Of a stretch of 64,000 nt of DNA, positions 8,344-18,382 are shown in pieces. The notes below the pieces were generated by a model. It saw only the letters and a program-made list of their open reading frames with translations. It did no database searches and was not told the origin of the DNA. The number at the start of each line of letters is the position of its first letter. The first letter of the stretch is position 1. A program made the translations under genes and the position numbers. Source of the DNA: Allocoleopsis franciscana PCC 7113 (GTDB lineage: Bacteria; Cyanobacteriota; Cyanobacteriia; Cyanobacteriales; Coleofasciculaceae); NCBI RefSeq assembly GCF_000317515.1, contig NC_019738.1, forward strand, positions 595,501 to 659,500, in the 5' to 3' direction.

Positions 8344-9459
8344 ATGACCCCATCTCCAATTCCAATTTGCATTACCCTGGGAACCCGCCCTGAGGCGATT
8401 AAACTTGCACCTGTGATTCAACAGTTCCGGCAGTGTGCCGCCTTTGATACTCATGTTATTTTGACGGGTCAACATCGGGAGATGGTCGATCAGGTCATGC
8501 AGTTATTTGAGTTAAGTGCTGACCGGGATTTAGAAATTATGCAGACCAAACAAACCCTAACGGATATTACCTGTCGGAGTTTGCGGGGATTGGAAACTAT
8601 CTTTGAGGAAGTTCAGCCTCAGTTAGTCATCGTTCAAGGGGATACCACTACCGCTTTTGCTGCTACCTTAGCGGCGTTTTATCAAAAAATTCCGGTTGGG
8701 CATGTGGAAGCTGGATTGCGTACCGATGATTTGTTGAATCCTTACCCGGAAGAAGCCAACCGACGTTTGATTTCTCAGTTAGCTCAACTTAACTTTGCCC
8801 CTACGCCCCTTGCCGTAGAAAATTTGCAACGATCAGGGATTGTCGGAGCGATTCATCACACAGGCAATACGGTGATTGATGCATTGCTCACAGTGGCGCA
8901 GCGCCAACCGCCCTGTGAGGTTAAGGGTTTGGAGTGGGAAAAGTACCGCACACTCTTAGCAACAGTTCACAGACGAGAGAACTGGGGAGAACCGTTACAA
9001 GATATTGGTCAAGGGTTTCTGCAAATTTTAAATAAGTTTCCTGATACCGCCTTGCTGTTGCCCCTGCATCGCAATCCTACCGTGAGGGAACCCCTGCAAG
9101 CGATGTTAGGCGACCATCCTAGGGTATTTTTAACGGAACCCTTAGATTATGCAGAATTGGTCGGTGCGATCGCACGTTGTTATCTTCTACTCACCGATTC
9201 TGGGGGATTACAGGAAGAAGCACCGAGTTTGGGTAAACCTGTGCTGGTGTTAAGAGAAACAACAGAACGACCAGAAGCGATCGCAGCCGGTACCGCTAAG
9301 TTAGTAGGGACAAATCCCGATCGCCTTGTGGCAGAAGCGAGTCAGTTATTGAGCGATACCAGCGCTTATGAAGCGATGGCGACGGCAATTAATCCCTTTG
9401 GAGACGGTCATGCCGCGGAACGGATTTTGGGAATTGTAAAGGATTATTTTAGTTTATGA
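8344..9459 (+). CDS. wecB: UDP-N-acetylglucosamine 2-epimerase (non-hydrolysing)
   Basis: 371 aa, the usual length for the family. It interconverts UDP-GlcNAc and UDP-ManNAc, supplying ManNAc-type sugars for cell-surface polysaccharide; cytoplasmic. Family landmarks: TLGTRPEAIKLAPVI at the N-terminus, TGQHREMVDQV, VQGDTTTAFAATLAAFY, HVEAGLRTDDLLNPYPEEANRR (catalytic loop with Asp, Glu and the substrate-binding Arg), TVHRRENWG, and LTDSGGLQEEAPSLGKPVLVLR near the C-terminus. It stands alone, converging with the TPR-CHAT gene; no other sugar-nucleotide gene is adjacent. Confidence 0.95.
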   Translation: MTPSPIPICITLGTRPEAIKLAPVIQQFRQCAAFDTHVILTGQHREMVDQVMQLFELSADRDLEIMQTKQTLTDITCRSLRGLETIFEEVQPQLVIVQGDTTTAFAATLAAFYQKIPVGHVEAGLRTDDLLNPYPEEANRRLISQLAQLNFAPTPLAVENLQRSGIVGAIHHTGNTVIDALLTVAQRQPPCEVKGLEWEKYRTLLATVHRRENWGEPLQDIGQGFLQILNKFPDTALLLPLHRNPTVREPLQAMLGDHPRVFLTEPLDYAELVGAIARCYLLLTDSGGLQEEAPSLGKPVLVLRETTERPEAIAAGTAKLVGTNPDRLVAEASQLLSDTSAYEAMATAINPFGDGHAAERILGIVKDYFSL

Positions 9460-9499
9460 GTGAGGTAGCAGCGCAGCCAGCAGGATCACGAAATTCAAG

Positions 9500-12400
9500 C
9501 TATCTCCATTCCCCTTGCAGGGTGAAGGCTGCCCAGTAATAGGGAGATTTCCAGGTTGCATCCTGCAACATCTCGATTTGTGCGGCTCTCAGGGCGGCGG
9601 CTGGTTTTAAGTTGTCTTGCAGCATCTTTTTGTAGAATCGGCTCATTAATTCTGAGGTGCCTTCATCCGCCACACTCCACAAACTGACTAAGACTCTAGG
9701 GGAACCTGCATACATAAAGCCTCTTGTCAAGCCCACTAATCCTTCTCCTTTAATCTCCTTGCCCAGTCCAGTTTCGCAGGCACTAAGGACAACGAGTTCG
9801 GCGGGGAGGTTGAGGTTGAAGATATCGTTGAGTCGCAGGAAGCCATTCTGGGGGGTACCTTTGGCATCGACGAGAGAGAGAACAACGCCCGATAATTCTG
9901 GATTGGTACTGTTGAGGATGCCGTGGGTGGCAAAGTGTACGATTTGATATTGGCTGAGTTCTGGGCTAGTGGCTGTGGCACGATTGGCGGCAAAATCGAA
10001 GGCGGATTGGCTTTGAGTGGTGGGGACAAAGGAGAGGATGCGATCGCTCTCTTTGCGTGTAAAGGGCAAACGTTGGAACGTAACGTCGGCTTCTTGGGCA
10101 GAGCGAGTTAACGCTAAGCTGTCCAAATCGTTAGGGTTTACAGGTTGTGGGGACACCGAGGTTTTGAGCCGTTCATCGTTGGCGCTAAACACTGGATCGG
10201 CAATCACAGTTACCTTCTTTGGAGCTAATTTACGCCCGTTGGTGTCTTGCCTCAAGATGGCGACGGTTGAGGCTGAGGGTGAATTGACGATTTCGTGGTT
10301 GACAATTAGGGGAACAGGAGTTTTGTCCTTACCCAAGCTGTCGGGTGTTGGTAATGCAGCAAACGGTAAATACTGGAGTGCGCCGTCGCTGACGATGAGT
10401 AAGCGTTTGCCTGCCAATTGTCCTGCAACGGGAGATAACAGGATTTGACTGAGTTGGGTAGTGACTTCTAGGCTATCCTCGCGGGGAATAGCACCGAGTC
10501 CTCTTTGTTCGGGTGCTTTTTGTTTTCCTGTCTGTTCGTAGAAATTTTGGGCGGCTTTTTCAATCTCGGCGCGTTTGGGGAGTTCGTAGCTGGTGAAGCT
10601 GGTTTTGGTCACTGCCCACAGGTAGCTGCGTTCTTCGCCTAGGGAATACTGTAGCAGTAGGGTGTCGTCATCGAGGACTTGCTGCTGAATTTCGGGGAGG
10701 GTAAGGGGTTTTGGCTGAGTGAGTGCGGCATAGCTGGGACTGGTGGCGCGGATATCGGCTTGGGCTTGGCGATACTCTTCTAAGAGGGTGGTTTGTTCTC
10801 GTTCAATTGCCTCTGCTTGTTCTTTAGTGTGGTTACCGCTAAGGATTTGGACTCGGCGTTTCTCGACGGCATCAAGTTGCTGTTGCAAGGTGCGTTCGCG
10901 TTCGATTAATTTAGGGTCTACACCTTGGCGAATGTCAGTACCTGCTTCGGTGAGGAGTTCCAGCAAACCCCTTGCCCTTGAGCGTTCGCTGGCGTTGAGG
11001 GCTAGAGCGTCGTATCCTTTGCCGGGGTTGGTTTTGTGCAACTGCATCAGCAGGTCGATGTAGAGCTGGTAATAATCTTGCACTGTGGCGAAGTAAGAGG
11101 TGCGGAGTTGCTGGCTATCAATCTTGGTGCGGAGATCTTCAATAATGGTGATGGCAGCTTCAACTTGAGTTAAGGCTGAGTTGAGGTTGCCTTGGCTGCG
11201 TTCTAGGTAGGCAACATTAAAGAGCGTAAGAGCTTCCTGTGGCTTGTCCCCAGTAGCCCGACTCAAGGGCAAGGATTGGTTGTAGAATTCCAGCGCTTTT
11301 TGCTTTTGACCTAAATCGCCGTAGACTGCACCGATGTTATTGAGACTAATGGCTTCTACTGCCTTATTCCCAGTAGCCCGAAGCATGGGCAAGGATTGGT
11401 TGAAGAATGAGAGCGCTTTTTGCTTTTCTCCCAAGTCGGAGTAGACTAGACCGATGTTGTTGAGGGTAGTTGCTTCCCCTGCCTTGTCCCCAGTTGCCCG
11501 AAACATGGGCAAGGATTGGTTGAAGAATGAGAGCGCTTTTTGCTTTTGACCTAAATCGTCGTAGACTCGACCGATGTTGTTGAGAGTAACCGCTTCTTGT
11601 GGCTTGTCCCCAGTAGCCCGACTCAAGGGCAAGGATTGGTTGAGGTAGTCGAGGGCTTTTTGCTTTTCTCCTAATGCGTAGTAGACTCGACCGATGTTGT
11701 TGAGAGTAATCGCTTCCCCTCGCTTGTCCCCAGTTGCCCGTTTCAAGGGCAAGGATTGGTTGAACAATTCCAGCGCTTTTTGCTGTTCTCCTAAATCGGA
11801 GTAGACTTTACCAATGTTATTGAGGGTAGTTGCTTCCCCTCGCTTATCCCCAGTAGCCCGTCTCAAGGGCAAGGATTGGTTGTAGAATTCCAGCGCTTTT
11901 TGCTTTTCTCCTAATGCGTCGTAGACTGCACCGATGTTACCGAGAGTAAGGGCTTCCCCTGTCTTGTCCCCAGTAGCCCGACTCAAGGGCAAGGATTGGT
12001 TGTAGAATTCCAGCGCTTTTTGCTTTTCTCCTAATGCAGAGTAGACTGCACCGATGTTAGTGAGGGTAGTTGCTTCCCCTCGCTTATCCCCAGTAGCCCG
12101 TTTCAAGGGCAAGGATTGGTTGAAGTATTCCAGCGCTTTTTGCTGTTCTCCTAAATCGGAGTAGACTTGACCGATGTTACTGAGGATAGTGGCTTCCTGT
12201 GCCTTGTTCCCAGTAGCCCGACTCAAGGACAAGGATTGGTTGAGCAATTCCAGCGCTTTTTGCTGTTCTCCTAAATCGGAGTAGACTTGACCGATGTTAC
12301 TGAGGGTACGGGCTTCTTGTTTCTTGTCACCAGTAGCCCGACTCAAGGGCAAGGATTGGTTGTAGAATTCCAGCGCTTTTTGCTTTTCTCCTAAATCGGA

Positions 12401-13150
12401 GTAGACTAGACCGATGTTGTTGAGAGTAACAGCTTCCCCTGCCTTGTCCCCAGTAGCCCGAACTATGGGCAAGGCTTGGTTGTAAAAATCCAGCGCTTTT
12501 TGCTTTTCTCCTAAGGCGTTGTAGGCTCGACCGATGACCAAGAGAATGAAGGCTTCCAATGTCTTATCACCTACCGCCTGAACCAGGGGTAGTGCCTCTT
12601 CAAATTTTGTAATTGCTTGTTGCAGAGATTCTGCTGTGCCTTGCTTGTAGAGTTGTACTCCCTCCTGAAAGACTCGTTCGGCTGCGGCGCGGGTGGCGTC
12701 TTGTTGATTAGTTGTAGGCTGTTGGGCAATGCTGGCTCCCCCCTTTTTAAGGGGGGCGGGGGGGGGGTCTAAACGGGGGGAGAATTGTTGAGGTGTGGCA
12801 GTGACGGATGTTGAAAACAACAGAGTAGTGATCAATAGCGCTAAACCGAAAACTTCTCCTCCAACCCCAAGAGATCCCCCTAAATCCCCCTTAAAAAGGG
12901 GGACTTTGACTAGATTCTCCCCCCTTTTTAAGGCCGGAGCTTTAGCGAGAAGCTGGGGGGGATCTTCTTCGCGACAGGCAGCTACCGACTGTGAAAATAA
13001 AAGAACACCGACTAACAGAGCTATACTCCCTTCGCATAGAGTAGCGCGGCTCTTGAGCAGCAATAAGAGTACTTTGTGAGTCCTTGTGTCTGTTTTTTGC
13101 GATCGCGCCATTACCGCACCTGCCCTCTTCACCGCTTTCCACTGTTGCAT
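9500..13150 (-). CDS. TPR-CHAT protein (tetratricopeptide repeats plus caspase-like CHAT domain)
   Basis: 1216 aa from ATG 13150; a second in-frame ATG at 13111 (MARSQKTD) is also possible. The order is: an N-terminal region with two signal-peptide-like hydrophobic stretches separated by repeat-derived sequence (see 12737-12935); TPRs from about residue 160; eleven nearly identical 40-residue repeats of the type [20 protein letters not shown]; a coiled region (about 700-800); and a C-terminal CHAT domain of roughly 350 residues. The CHAT dyad is visible as His in VHFATHG and Cys in [10 protein letters not shown], so peptidase activity is plausible. TPR-CHAT proteins are common in multicellular cyanobacteria, and relatives act as proteases in defence or cell-death pathways (family knowledge). 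Whether this one is exported is uncertain. Confidence 0.88.
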   Translation of the reverse strand: MQQWKAVKRAGAVMARSQKTDTRTHKVLLLLLKSRATLCEGSIALLVGVLLFSQSVAACREEDPPQLLAKAPALKRGENLVKVPLFKGDLGGSLGVGGEVFGLALLITTLLFSTSVTATPQQFSPRLDPPPAPLKKGGASIAQQPTTNQQDATRAAAERVFQEGVQLYKQGTAESLQQAITKFEEALPLVQAVGDKTLEAFILLVIGRAYNALGEKQKALDFYNQALPIVRATGDKAGEAVTLNNIGLVYSDLGEKQKALEFYNQSLPLSRATGDKKQEARTLSNIGQVYSDLGEQQKALELLNQSLSLSRATGNKAQEATILSNIGQVYSDLGEQQKALEYFNQSLPLKRATGDKRGEATTLTNIGAVYSALGEKQKALEFYNQSLPLSRATGDKTGEALTLGNIGAVYDALGEKQKALEFYNQSLPLRRATGDKRGEATTLNNIGKVYSDLGEQQKALELFNQSLPLKRATGDKRGEAITLNNIGRVYYALGEKQKALDYLNQSLPLSRATGDKPQEAVTLNNIGRVYDDLGQKQKALSFFNQSLPMFRATGDKAGEATTLNNIGLVYSDLGEKQKALSFFNQSLPMLRATGNKAVEAISLNNIGAVYGDLGQKQKALEFYNQSLPLSRATGDKPQEALTLFNVAYLERSQGNLNSALTQVEAAITIIEDLRTKIDSQQLRTSYFATVQDYYQLYIDLLMQLHKTNPGKGYDALALNASERSRARGLLELLTEAGTDIRQGVDPKLIERERTLQQQLDAVEKRRVQILSGNHTKEQAEAIEREQTTLLEEYRQAQADIRATSPSYAALTQPKPLTLPEIQQQVLDDDTLLLQYSLGEERSYLWAVTKTSFTSYELPKRAEIEKAAQNFYEQTGKQKAPEQRGLGAIPREDSLEVTTQLSQILLSPVAGQLAGKRLLIVSDGALQYLPFAALPTPDSLGKDKTPVPLIVNHEIVNSPSASTVAILRQDTNGRKLAPKKVTVIADPVFSANDERLKTSVSPQPVNPNDLDSLALTRSAQEADVTFQRLPFTRKESDRILSFVPTTQSQSAFDFAANRATATSPELSQYQIVHFATHGILNSTNPELSGVVLSLVDAKGTPQNGFLRLNDIFNLNLPAELVVLSACETGLGKEIKGEGLVGLTRGFMYAGSPRVLVSLWSVADEGTSELMSRFYKKMLQDNLKPAAALRAAQIEMLQDATWKSPYYWAAFTLQGEWR
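11240..12560 (-). repeat. Eleven 120-bp tandem repeats inside the TPR-CHAT gene
   Basis: The DNA repeats every 120 bases with very high similarity: the plus-strand block GGGCAAGGATTGGTTG and the block CGCTTTTTGCTTTTC recur in register through the segment. Each unit encodes one 40-residue TPR. Near-identity at DNA level, including synonymous sites, points to recent amplification or gene conversion, and copy number is likely to vary among strains. Confidence 0.9.
12737..12935. repeat. Palindromic interspersed repeats (CCCCCTTTTTAAGGGGG type) inside the TPR-CHAT N-terminus
   Basis: CCCCCCTTTTTAAGGGGGG at 12738-12756 and a composite at about 12868-12935 (CCCCCTTAAAAAGGGGG, then CCCCCCTTTTTAAGG) belong to a palindromic repeat widely scattered in cyanobacterial genomes. 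Read on the minus strand they give the tell-tale peptides [12 protein letters not shown] and [10 protein letters not shown], often seen where this repeat has inserted in coding sequence. Confidence 0.75.
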
Positions 13151-13206
13151 TCTATCTCTGAGAGTTTAGAGGTTATGCAGGTAGGTTGGGAATTTTTCAG
13201 ATCTTT

Positions 13207-13239
13207 AGATCCCCAACTTTTTAGAGAAGTCGGGGATCT
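13207..13239. repeat. Palindromic repeat upstream of the TPR-CHAT gene
   Basis: AGATCCCCAACTT (13207-13219) and AAGTCGGGGATCT (13227-13239) form a near-perfect hairpin with a 7-base loop. The GATCCCC...GGGGATC form is a common cyanobacterial interspersed repeat. It lies in the region between the TPR-CHAT start and the ndhD1 stop; both genes run leftward, so it may also act as an upstream hairpin or terminator element. Confidence 0.65.
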
Positions 13240-13422
13240 AGGGTTCACAAGCGATCGCCAGTGCTTCAGCCAGGAGTAAGCTTACAGTCAATGTCTAAGG
13301 TTGAGGGATTGAGGGATACTTGCTCTCCCCAAATATCGAGGATTGGGGTGTCAATCCTAAAAAAAGAAATAGGACTGGCATCATACCAATCCTACTTCAC
13401 AAAGTTGATTAAAAGTCAAGTC

Positions 13423-15012
13423 CTAGGGTTCACCAATTTTCGGTGCGACCAGAGACAACAACGGCTGCTCTGCCTTCACCACTGCCGGTTGTCCCAGACT
13501 GGGCACCGATGCACGAAGCCGCTCTGTCAACTGATGCGTAGTGGCATCGTAAATCTGAGTCAGCATCTTGGGATAAAACCCAAAGCCGATAATCGGCACC
13601 AACAAACAGGCGATGATAAACACCTCTCGCGGTTCGGCATCTTGCAAAACTTCGTGTTCAATCAATTCCTTGTTTTCCGGACCATAGAAAATCTCCCGCA
13701 GATTGGACAGCAGGTAGATGGGAGTGAGAATCACCCCAACCGCTGCCAAAAACACGACAATCACCTTGAAGGTTGAGCTATAGGCATCACTGGTTGCCAA
13801 GCCAATAAATACCATCAACTCTGCCACAAATCCGCTCATCCCCGGTAACGCCAAAGAGGCGAGGGAACAAGTCGTCCACATGGCAAAAATCTTCTTCATC
13901 TTCTGCCCCACACCCCCCATTTCATCCAACATCAGGGTGTGAGTTCGGTCATAGGTGGCACCGACTAAGAAGAACAGGCTGGCACCAATCAAACCATGAG
14001 ACACCATTTGCAGCACAGCGCCACTCATTCCCAAGTCGGTAAACGAGCCAAGCCCAATTAATACAAATCCCATGTGGGAAATGGAAGAGTAGGCAATTTT
14101 CCGCTTCAGGTTACGCTGAGCAAAGGATGTCATTGCCGCGTAAACGATGTTCACCACCCCTAAAATCACCAATATCGGTGCAAAGTAAGCGTGAGCATCG
14201 GGCAGCATCCCCGCATTCATGCGAAACAGGGCATATCCTCCCATCTTCAGCAGAATGCCTGCCAGCAACATGTGCACGGGTGCTGTCGCTTCCCCGTGGG
14301 CATCCGGTAACCAAGTGTGCAGGGGGAAGATGGGTAACTTCACCCCGTATGCAATCAAAAAGCCAGCATAGACCCAGAGTTGGAAGTTTAGCGCATAGTC
14401 TTTGGCAGCGATCGCACTCATGTCAAACGTTACGGTATCCCCGTAAAACGCCATCGCCAATGCCGCGACCAAAATAAACAGCGAACCGCCTGCCGTGTAC
14501 AAAATAAACTTTGTCGCCGCATAGAGGCGCTTTTTCCCGCCCCAAATCGACAACAGTAGGTAAACCGGAATCAACTCCAGTTCCCATACCAGGAAGAACA
14601 ACAGCATATCCTGAACGGCAAACACGGCAATTTGTCCGCCGTACATCGCCAGCATCAGGAAGTAAAACAGCTTGGGTTTGAGGGTAACCGGCCAAGCCGC
14701 TAGAATCGCCAGCGTCGTCATAAAGCCGGTCAGCAATACCAGAGGCATCGCCAACCCATCAACACCCACTGACCAATTCAAGTCCAGTTCGGGTACCCAC
14801 GAGTACTTCTCCACCAATTGCAGTCCGGGCTGGGAAAAGTCATACTCTGTGCCAAAGGCATAAACAATCAGGGAAAAATCAATCAGCCCGATGATTAGAG
14901 CATACCAACGCTCCCACATCCCATTCTTTTCAGGGAGAAAAGGGATAAACAGCGAGGCAACGATGGGAAAAAGAATAATAGTTGTTAGCCAGGGAAAATC
15001 TGTCAAGCTCAT
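13423..15012 (-). CDS. ndhD1: NAD(P)H-quinone oxidoreductase subunit 4 (NdhD1)
   Basis: 529 aa, a multi-spanning membrane protein of the NDH-1 complex in the thylakoid; one of the antiporter-like proton-pumping subunits for respiration and cyclic electron flow. Diagnostic stretches: [21 protein letters not shown] (conserved Glu in helix 5), [37 protein letters not shown] (conserved Lys), and [18 protein letters not shown]. Length and sequence fit the NdhD1/D2 type that pairs with NdhF1, not the CO2-uptake NdhD3/D4 type; the ndhF1 partner lies upstream on the same strand. The two genes are 386 bases apart, an unusually long gap that contains a MITE-like element. Confidence 0.95.
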   Translation of the reverse strand: MSLTDFPWLTTIILFPIVASLFIPFLPEKNGMWERWYALIIGLIDFSLIVYAFGTEYDFSQPGLQLVEKYSWVPELDLNWSVGVDGLAMPLVLLTGFMTTLAILAAWPVTLKPKLFYFLMLAMYGGQIAVFAVQDMLLFFLVWELELIPVYLLLSIWGGKKRLYAATKFILYTAGGSLFILVAALAMAFYGDTVTFDMSAIAAKDYALNFQLWVYAGFLIAYGVKLPIFPLHTWLPDAHGEATAPVHMLLAGILLKMGGYALFRMNAGMLPDAHAYFAPILVILGVVNIVYAAMTSFAQRNLKRKIAYSSISHMGFVLIGLGSFTDLGMSGAVLQMVSHGLIGASLFFLVGATYDRTHTLMLDEMGGVGQKMKKIFAMWTTCSLASLALPGMSGFVAELMVFIGLATSDAYSSTFKVIVVFLAAVGVILTPIYLLSNLREIFYGPENKELIEHEVLQDAEPREVFIIACLLVPIIGFGFYPKMLTQIYDATTHQLTERLRASVPSLGQPAVVKAEQPLLSLVAPKIGEP

Positions 15013-15152
15013 GTTCAGTTGTTTGTTTTTAGTTCAGAACTTACGCCGTTGAGATTTCTTAAGAGTCTGAATCAAGGCGCAAACAGAACCTCTTTCCTAT
15101 TCTCTGATCTGGGAGTGTCTGGGGTGGTTTGTCCCACACACTCTTTCCTAAG

Positions 15153-15249
15153 AGCCTATCCGAAAAGTAAGGATGAGATCTGAAGCCGCAAATGGACACC
15201 GATCAAGACAGATGTTAGGGGATTCGGGAATCAATTTTCCGGATAGGCT
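15153..15249. mobile_element. MITE-like element between ndhF1 and ndhD1
   Basis: AGCCTATCCGAAAA (15153-15166) is the inverted repeat of TTTTCCGGATAGGCT (15235-15249), differing by one inserted base. The roughly 97-base segment has no coding capacity. Ends of this kind (GAGCCTATCCGAAAA) resemble those of transposons common in cyanobacteria, so this is probably a non-autonomous derivative. AAG on the left and A-AAG on the right may be remnants of a short target duplication; this is ambiguous. Confidence 0.7.
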
Positions 15250-15398
15250 AAAGTTCTAGAGTCTTTCCTTGTTAAAAAGGGTGACTCGCTGAAAGTTGCC
15301 AGTTTTTAGGGGTTGGTGGTGAGAATGCGCTCACTCCTATTTTGGGGTAATCGCCTCCTCAACTCGTCATCACCCAATCACTGACCACTCACAAGTTT

Positions 15399-17471
15399 TT
15401 AGGTAATCCCAGAGGCAATCACTAAACCCAAGACAGCGGCAAAGACAATCAGGGCATAGAACTGGACACGACCATTCTCCAGGTATTTCAACCCTTCACC
15501 ACTTAAGAGGGTCGCAAAGCCGGTCAGGTTAACGGCACCATCGACAATGCGGTAGTCCACTTCCATAATCTGCCGTGCAATTCGGCGCAAACCGATAACA
15601 AAAACCTTGTGATAAATGTCATCAAAGTACCACTTATTCAATGACAAATCGTACAAAGGTCTAATTTTTTCGGCGATCGCTTTCGCGTCAATCTTACCGC
15701 TTAAGTACATCAGCGAAGCTAGGGTAATCCCAATCAAGGCAATCCCGACGGAACTGCCACCCATAATCAGAAATTCTGTCCAATCAAAAGCCTCTGCCTC
15801 TGCCGCTACGTGGACAACAGCCTCCCCAGCGGGGTGAATAAACTCCTCGAAGTAGTTGTTAAACGGCGTCCCTACCAAACCAATTAGCGTTGAGGGTACC
15901 GCCAGTAACAACAGGGGCAAGGTCATGGTTAGCGGAGACTCATGGGGAAACTCACTATGTCCATGATCGTGCTCATCTTCGTGATCAGCCTCCGCTTTCA
16001 ATTCTCTGGTATCCATCGCACCGGGGCCAAAGGCGGGTGCTACCTTACCCAAAGCGGCGGCTTTGAGCTGTTGCCGGATATGGGTTAAATTCCCCCGGAA
16101 ATCTCCCTCAAAGGTAGAGAAATACATCCGGAACATATAAAATGCCGTGATGCCTGCGGTGAGCCAACCCACCAACCACAGAATCGGGTTTGCCTCGAAC
16201 GCATTGCCGAGAATTTCATCCTTTGACCAGAAACCGGCAAAAGGAGGAATCCCACAAATCGCCAGAGTACCGATGAAAAAGGTCAAAGCCGTAAGCGGCA
16301 TATACTTCCGCAAGCCCCCCATCAGTCGCATATCCTGAGCCAAAACGGGGTCATGACCTACAACACCTTCCATACCGTGAATCACTGAACCGGAACCCAG
16401 GAACAGCATCGCTTTGAAATAAGCATGAGTCATCAGGTGGAATAACCCAGCCGTATAGGAGCCAATACCCATCGCCATGACCATATAACCCAATTGGGAA
16501 ATAGTGGAATAGGCTAAACCTTTCTTAATGTCATTTTGCGTGATCGCGATTGAAGCACCTAAAAAGGCTGTGAAGGCTCCCGTCCAGGCAATCACGTTCA
16601 TCACCGATGGGATACCATCAAACACGGGGTACATCCGAGCAATCAAAAATACCCCAGCCGCCACCATCGTTGCCGCGTGAATCAGTGCGGAAATGGGGGT
16701 GGGGCCTTCCATGGCATCCGGTAGCCATACATGCAAGGGGAATTGGGCTGATTTCGCCACAGGCCCTAGAAATACCAAAACAGCAAACAGTGCGGCTAGA
16801 GCAGAGCTGAGGTAACCGGATTCCACAAAGGTTTTCAGGTGGGCACCCATCACATCAAACTCAAAGCTGCCCGTTGCCCAGTAAAGACCTAAAATGCCCA
16901 ACAGCAGACCAAAGTCACCCACACGGTTAGTGACAAAGGCTTTTTGCGCCGCATCTGCGGCTGGCTTACGGTCGTACCAGAAGCCAACCAGCAGGTATGA
17001 ACACATACCCACCAATTCCCAGAAAATATAAACCTGCACTAAGTTGGGGCTGACGACCAAACCCAACATGGAGGAGCTAAAGACACTCAAATAGGCATAG
17101 AAGCGAACATATCCCGGATCGTGAGCCATGTAGCCATCGGTGTAAATCATCACCAAAAAGGCTACCGTTGTCACAATTACCAGCATCAGTGCCGTCAAGT
17201 GATCGATGGTGTAGCCCATCGACAGGTGAAAGTTTCCAGCCGACGCCCATTCCAGAGTCCGGATAAAAGGTTCGTGTCCGTGAAATTGACTCCACAGCAA
17301 AGCAAAGGAAAGAACCATTGATGCTCCCAGGAGGGAGACAACCAACACGGCGTTTAACTGCCGCAGACGGTTAGTTGCTTTGTTCAGTGTGATTAGCCCT
17401 AAGCCCACCAGCATTGCTCCTAATAAGGGCAATACTGGTATAAGCCAGGCATATTGATAAAGCGGTTCCAT
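15399..17471 (-). CDS. ndhF1: NAD(P)H-quinone oxidoreductase subunit 5 (NdhF1)
   Basis: 690 aa, about 16 transmembrane helices, the NuoL-type antiporter-like subunit at the end of the NDH-1L membrane arm. Landmarks: VQVYIFWELVGMCSYLLVGFWYDR, AAQKAFVTNRVGDFGLLLGILG, SAQFPLHVWLPDAMEGPTP, SALIHAATMVAAGVFLIARM and KKGLAYSTISQLGYM. A His/Glu/Asp-rich loop (DHEDEHDHGHSEFPHE, about residues 496-511) and a long C-terminal amphipathic and membrane extension are typical of NdhF1. It is followed by ndhD1 on the same strand, the usual cyanobacterial ndhF1-ndhD1 order. Confidence 0.96.
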   Translation of the reverse strand: MEPLYQYAWLIPVLPLLGAMLVGLGLITLNKATNRLRQLNAVLVVSLLGASMVLSFALLWSQFHGHEPFIRTLEWASAGNFHLSMGYTIDHLTALMLVIVTTVAFLVMIYTDGYMAHDPGYVRFYAYLSVFSSSMLGLVVSPNLVQVYIFWELVGMCSYLLVGFWYDRKPAADAAQKAFVTNRVGDFGLLLGILGLYWATGSFEFDVMGAHLKTFVESGYLSSALAALFAVLVFLGPVAKSAQFPLHVWLPDAMEGPTPISALIHAATMVAAGVFLIARMYPVFDGIPSVMNVIAWTGAFTAFLGASIAITQNDIKKGLAYSTISQLGYMVMAMGIGSYTAGLFHLMTHAYFKAMLFLGSGSVIHGMEGVVGHDPVLAQDMRLMGGLRKYMPLTALTFFIGTLAICGIPPFAGFWSKDEILGNAFEANPILWLVGWLTAGITAFYMFRMYFSTFEGDFRGNLTHIRQQLKAAALGKVAPAFGPGAMDTRELKAEADHEDEHDHGHSEFPHESPLTMTLPLLLLAVPSTLIGLVGTPFNNYFEEFIHPAGEAVVHVAAEAEAFDWTEFLIMGGSSVGIALIGITLASLMYLSGKIDAKAIAEKIRPLYDLSLNKWYFDDIYHKVFVIGLRRIARQIMEVDYRIVDGAVNLTGFATLLSGEGLKYLENGRVQFYALIVFAAVLGLVIASGIT

Positions 17472-17606
17472 GGCGAATGCCTTCTTCAGATTTCGTTACT
17501 ATTCTGGCAAAACGTTAACACTGTGACATATACCTACTCGAAAAAAAAGTTTGCTTACCAACAATCAATAAACAACACAATGTAAAAATATCTACAAAAT
17601 AAAAAG

Positions 17607-17635
17607 ACCATCGGTTGATTACTTCTACCGATGGT
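17607..17635 (-). terminator. Rho-independent terminator after the thioredoxin gene
   Basis: ACCATCGGT (17607-17615) and ACCGATGGT (17627-17635) form a perfect 9-bp stem; on the minus strand it is followed by CTTTTTATTTT. It lies about 270 bases beyond the thioredoxin stop and upstream of ndhF1, so it would separate the two leftward units. Confidence 0.75.
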
Positions 17636-17903
17636 TACATGTCAAACAAGCCAATGATTAGGTTTTGACACAACTGACTAGACTGCCTTTGAGCGTATAT
17701 CCTATGCGAGGGTGTGGGGAAGCCCCTCATGGAACAACATCTATATTTAAAGGTTACGCCTGTTGAGCAGGTTCAGGAAAACGATATACACATTTAGATT
17801 TTTGGTATTTTATCACGAAAGTAGCTGGTGCTGATTTATCCCGATGCAGATGCAGTGGTCGTCGGGACAGTGAGATCGCTCCTCCAACAAGAGAGGGTAT
17901 AGA
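17636..17903. other. Intergenic stretch after the thioredoxin gene
   Basis: About 270 bases between the thioredoxin stop and its probable terminator. No gene, and no motif beyond weak local inverted repeats, was seen. Confidence 0.4.
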
Positions 17904-18245
17904 CTAAGCTGATTGGGGAAGCGAAGTGACCATGAGAGTTTTGAGCGCCATTCGCACATCCTCTCGTCCATGAAAGTTATCAAGGCGTTGAATCACCTGA
18001 CCTCCCTCAAATAAGAGCAACGTTGGCAGGGACTTAATGCGATAGGTCGTGGCAAGCTTCAGATTGTCATCGGCATTAATTTTTACGATTTTGACTTGCC
18101 CATTCCATTCCGACTGAAACTCCCGAACGAGGGGCTGGATGACTCGACACAGGCCACACCAGGGTGCCGAAAAATCCACCAGAACGGGGAGCGAAGATTC
18201 TAAAACCTCTTGCCTAAAAGTCCGCTCGTTAAGAGACAACACCAT
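17904..18245 (-). CDS. Thioredoxin-like protein with atypical WCGLC active site (TrxC type)
   Basis: 113 aa, single thioredoxin domain, cytoplasmic. The active site reads APWCGLCRVIQP, with Leu where ordinary thioredoxins have Pro (WCGPC); the cis-Pro loop is IKSLPTLLLFEGG. A cyanobacteria-specific class called TrxC carries WCGLC and is described as atypical in redox activity (recalled family knowledge). The assignment to that class rests on the motif. It lies on the same strand as, and about 140 bases downstream of, the NnrU-like gene. No special regulation is visible. Confidence 0.85.
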   Translation of the reverse strand: MVLSLNERTFRQEVLESSLPVLVDFSAPWCGLCRVIQPLVREFQSEWNGQVKIVKINADDNLKLATTYRIKSLPTLLLFEGGQVIQRLDNFHGREDVRMALKTLMVTSLPQSA

Positions 18246-18382
18246 TTTCCCTCGAAAATATATGAGTTTTTACAATGATTGGGATCATGCTACATCCAAA
18301 TTGGATAATTTGGGCAATGAAAATCAAGAAAAATCCCGGTATTACTTGTATTACAGCTTGACGAAAGTATGTATTACGTGTA

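Noticed and set aside
11240-12560. Regular repeats resembling a CRISPR array
   Set aside because: The period is 120 bases with no unique spacers, and every unit is an in-frame TPR of the CHAT gene.
13261-13776. Rightward frame over the 3' end of ndhD1
   Set aside because: It lies antisense to a clear membrane protein gene and has no homology or start support.
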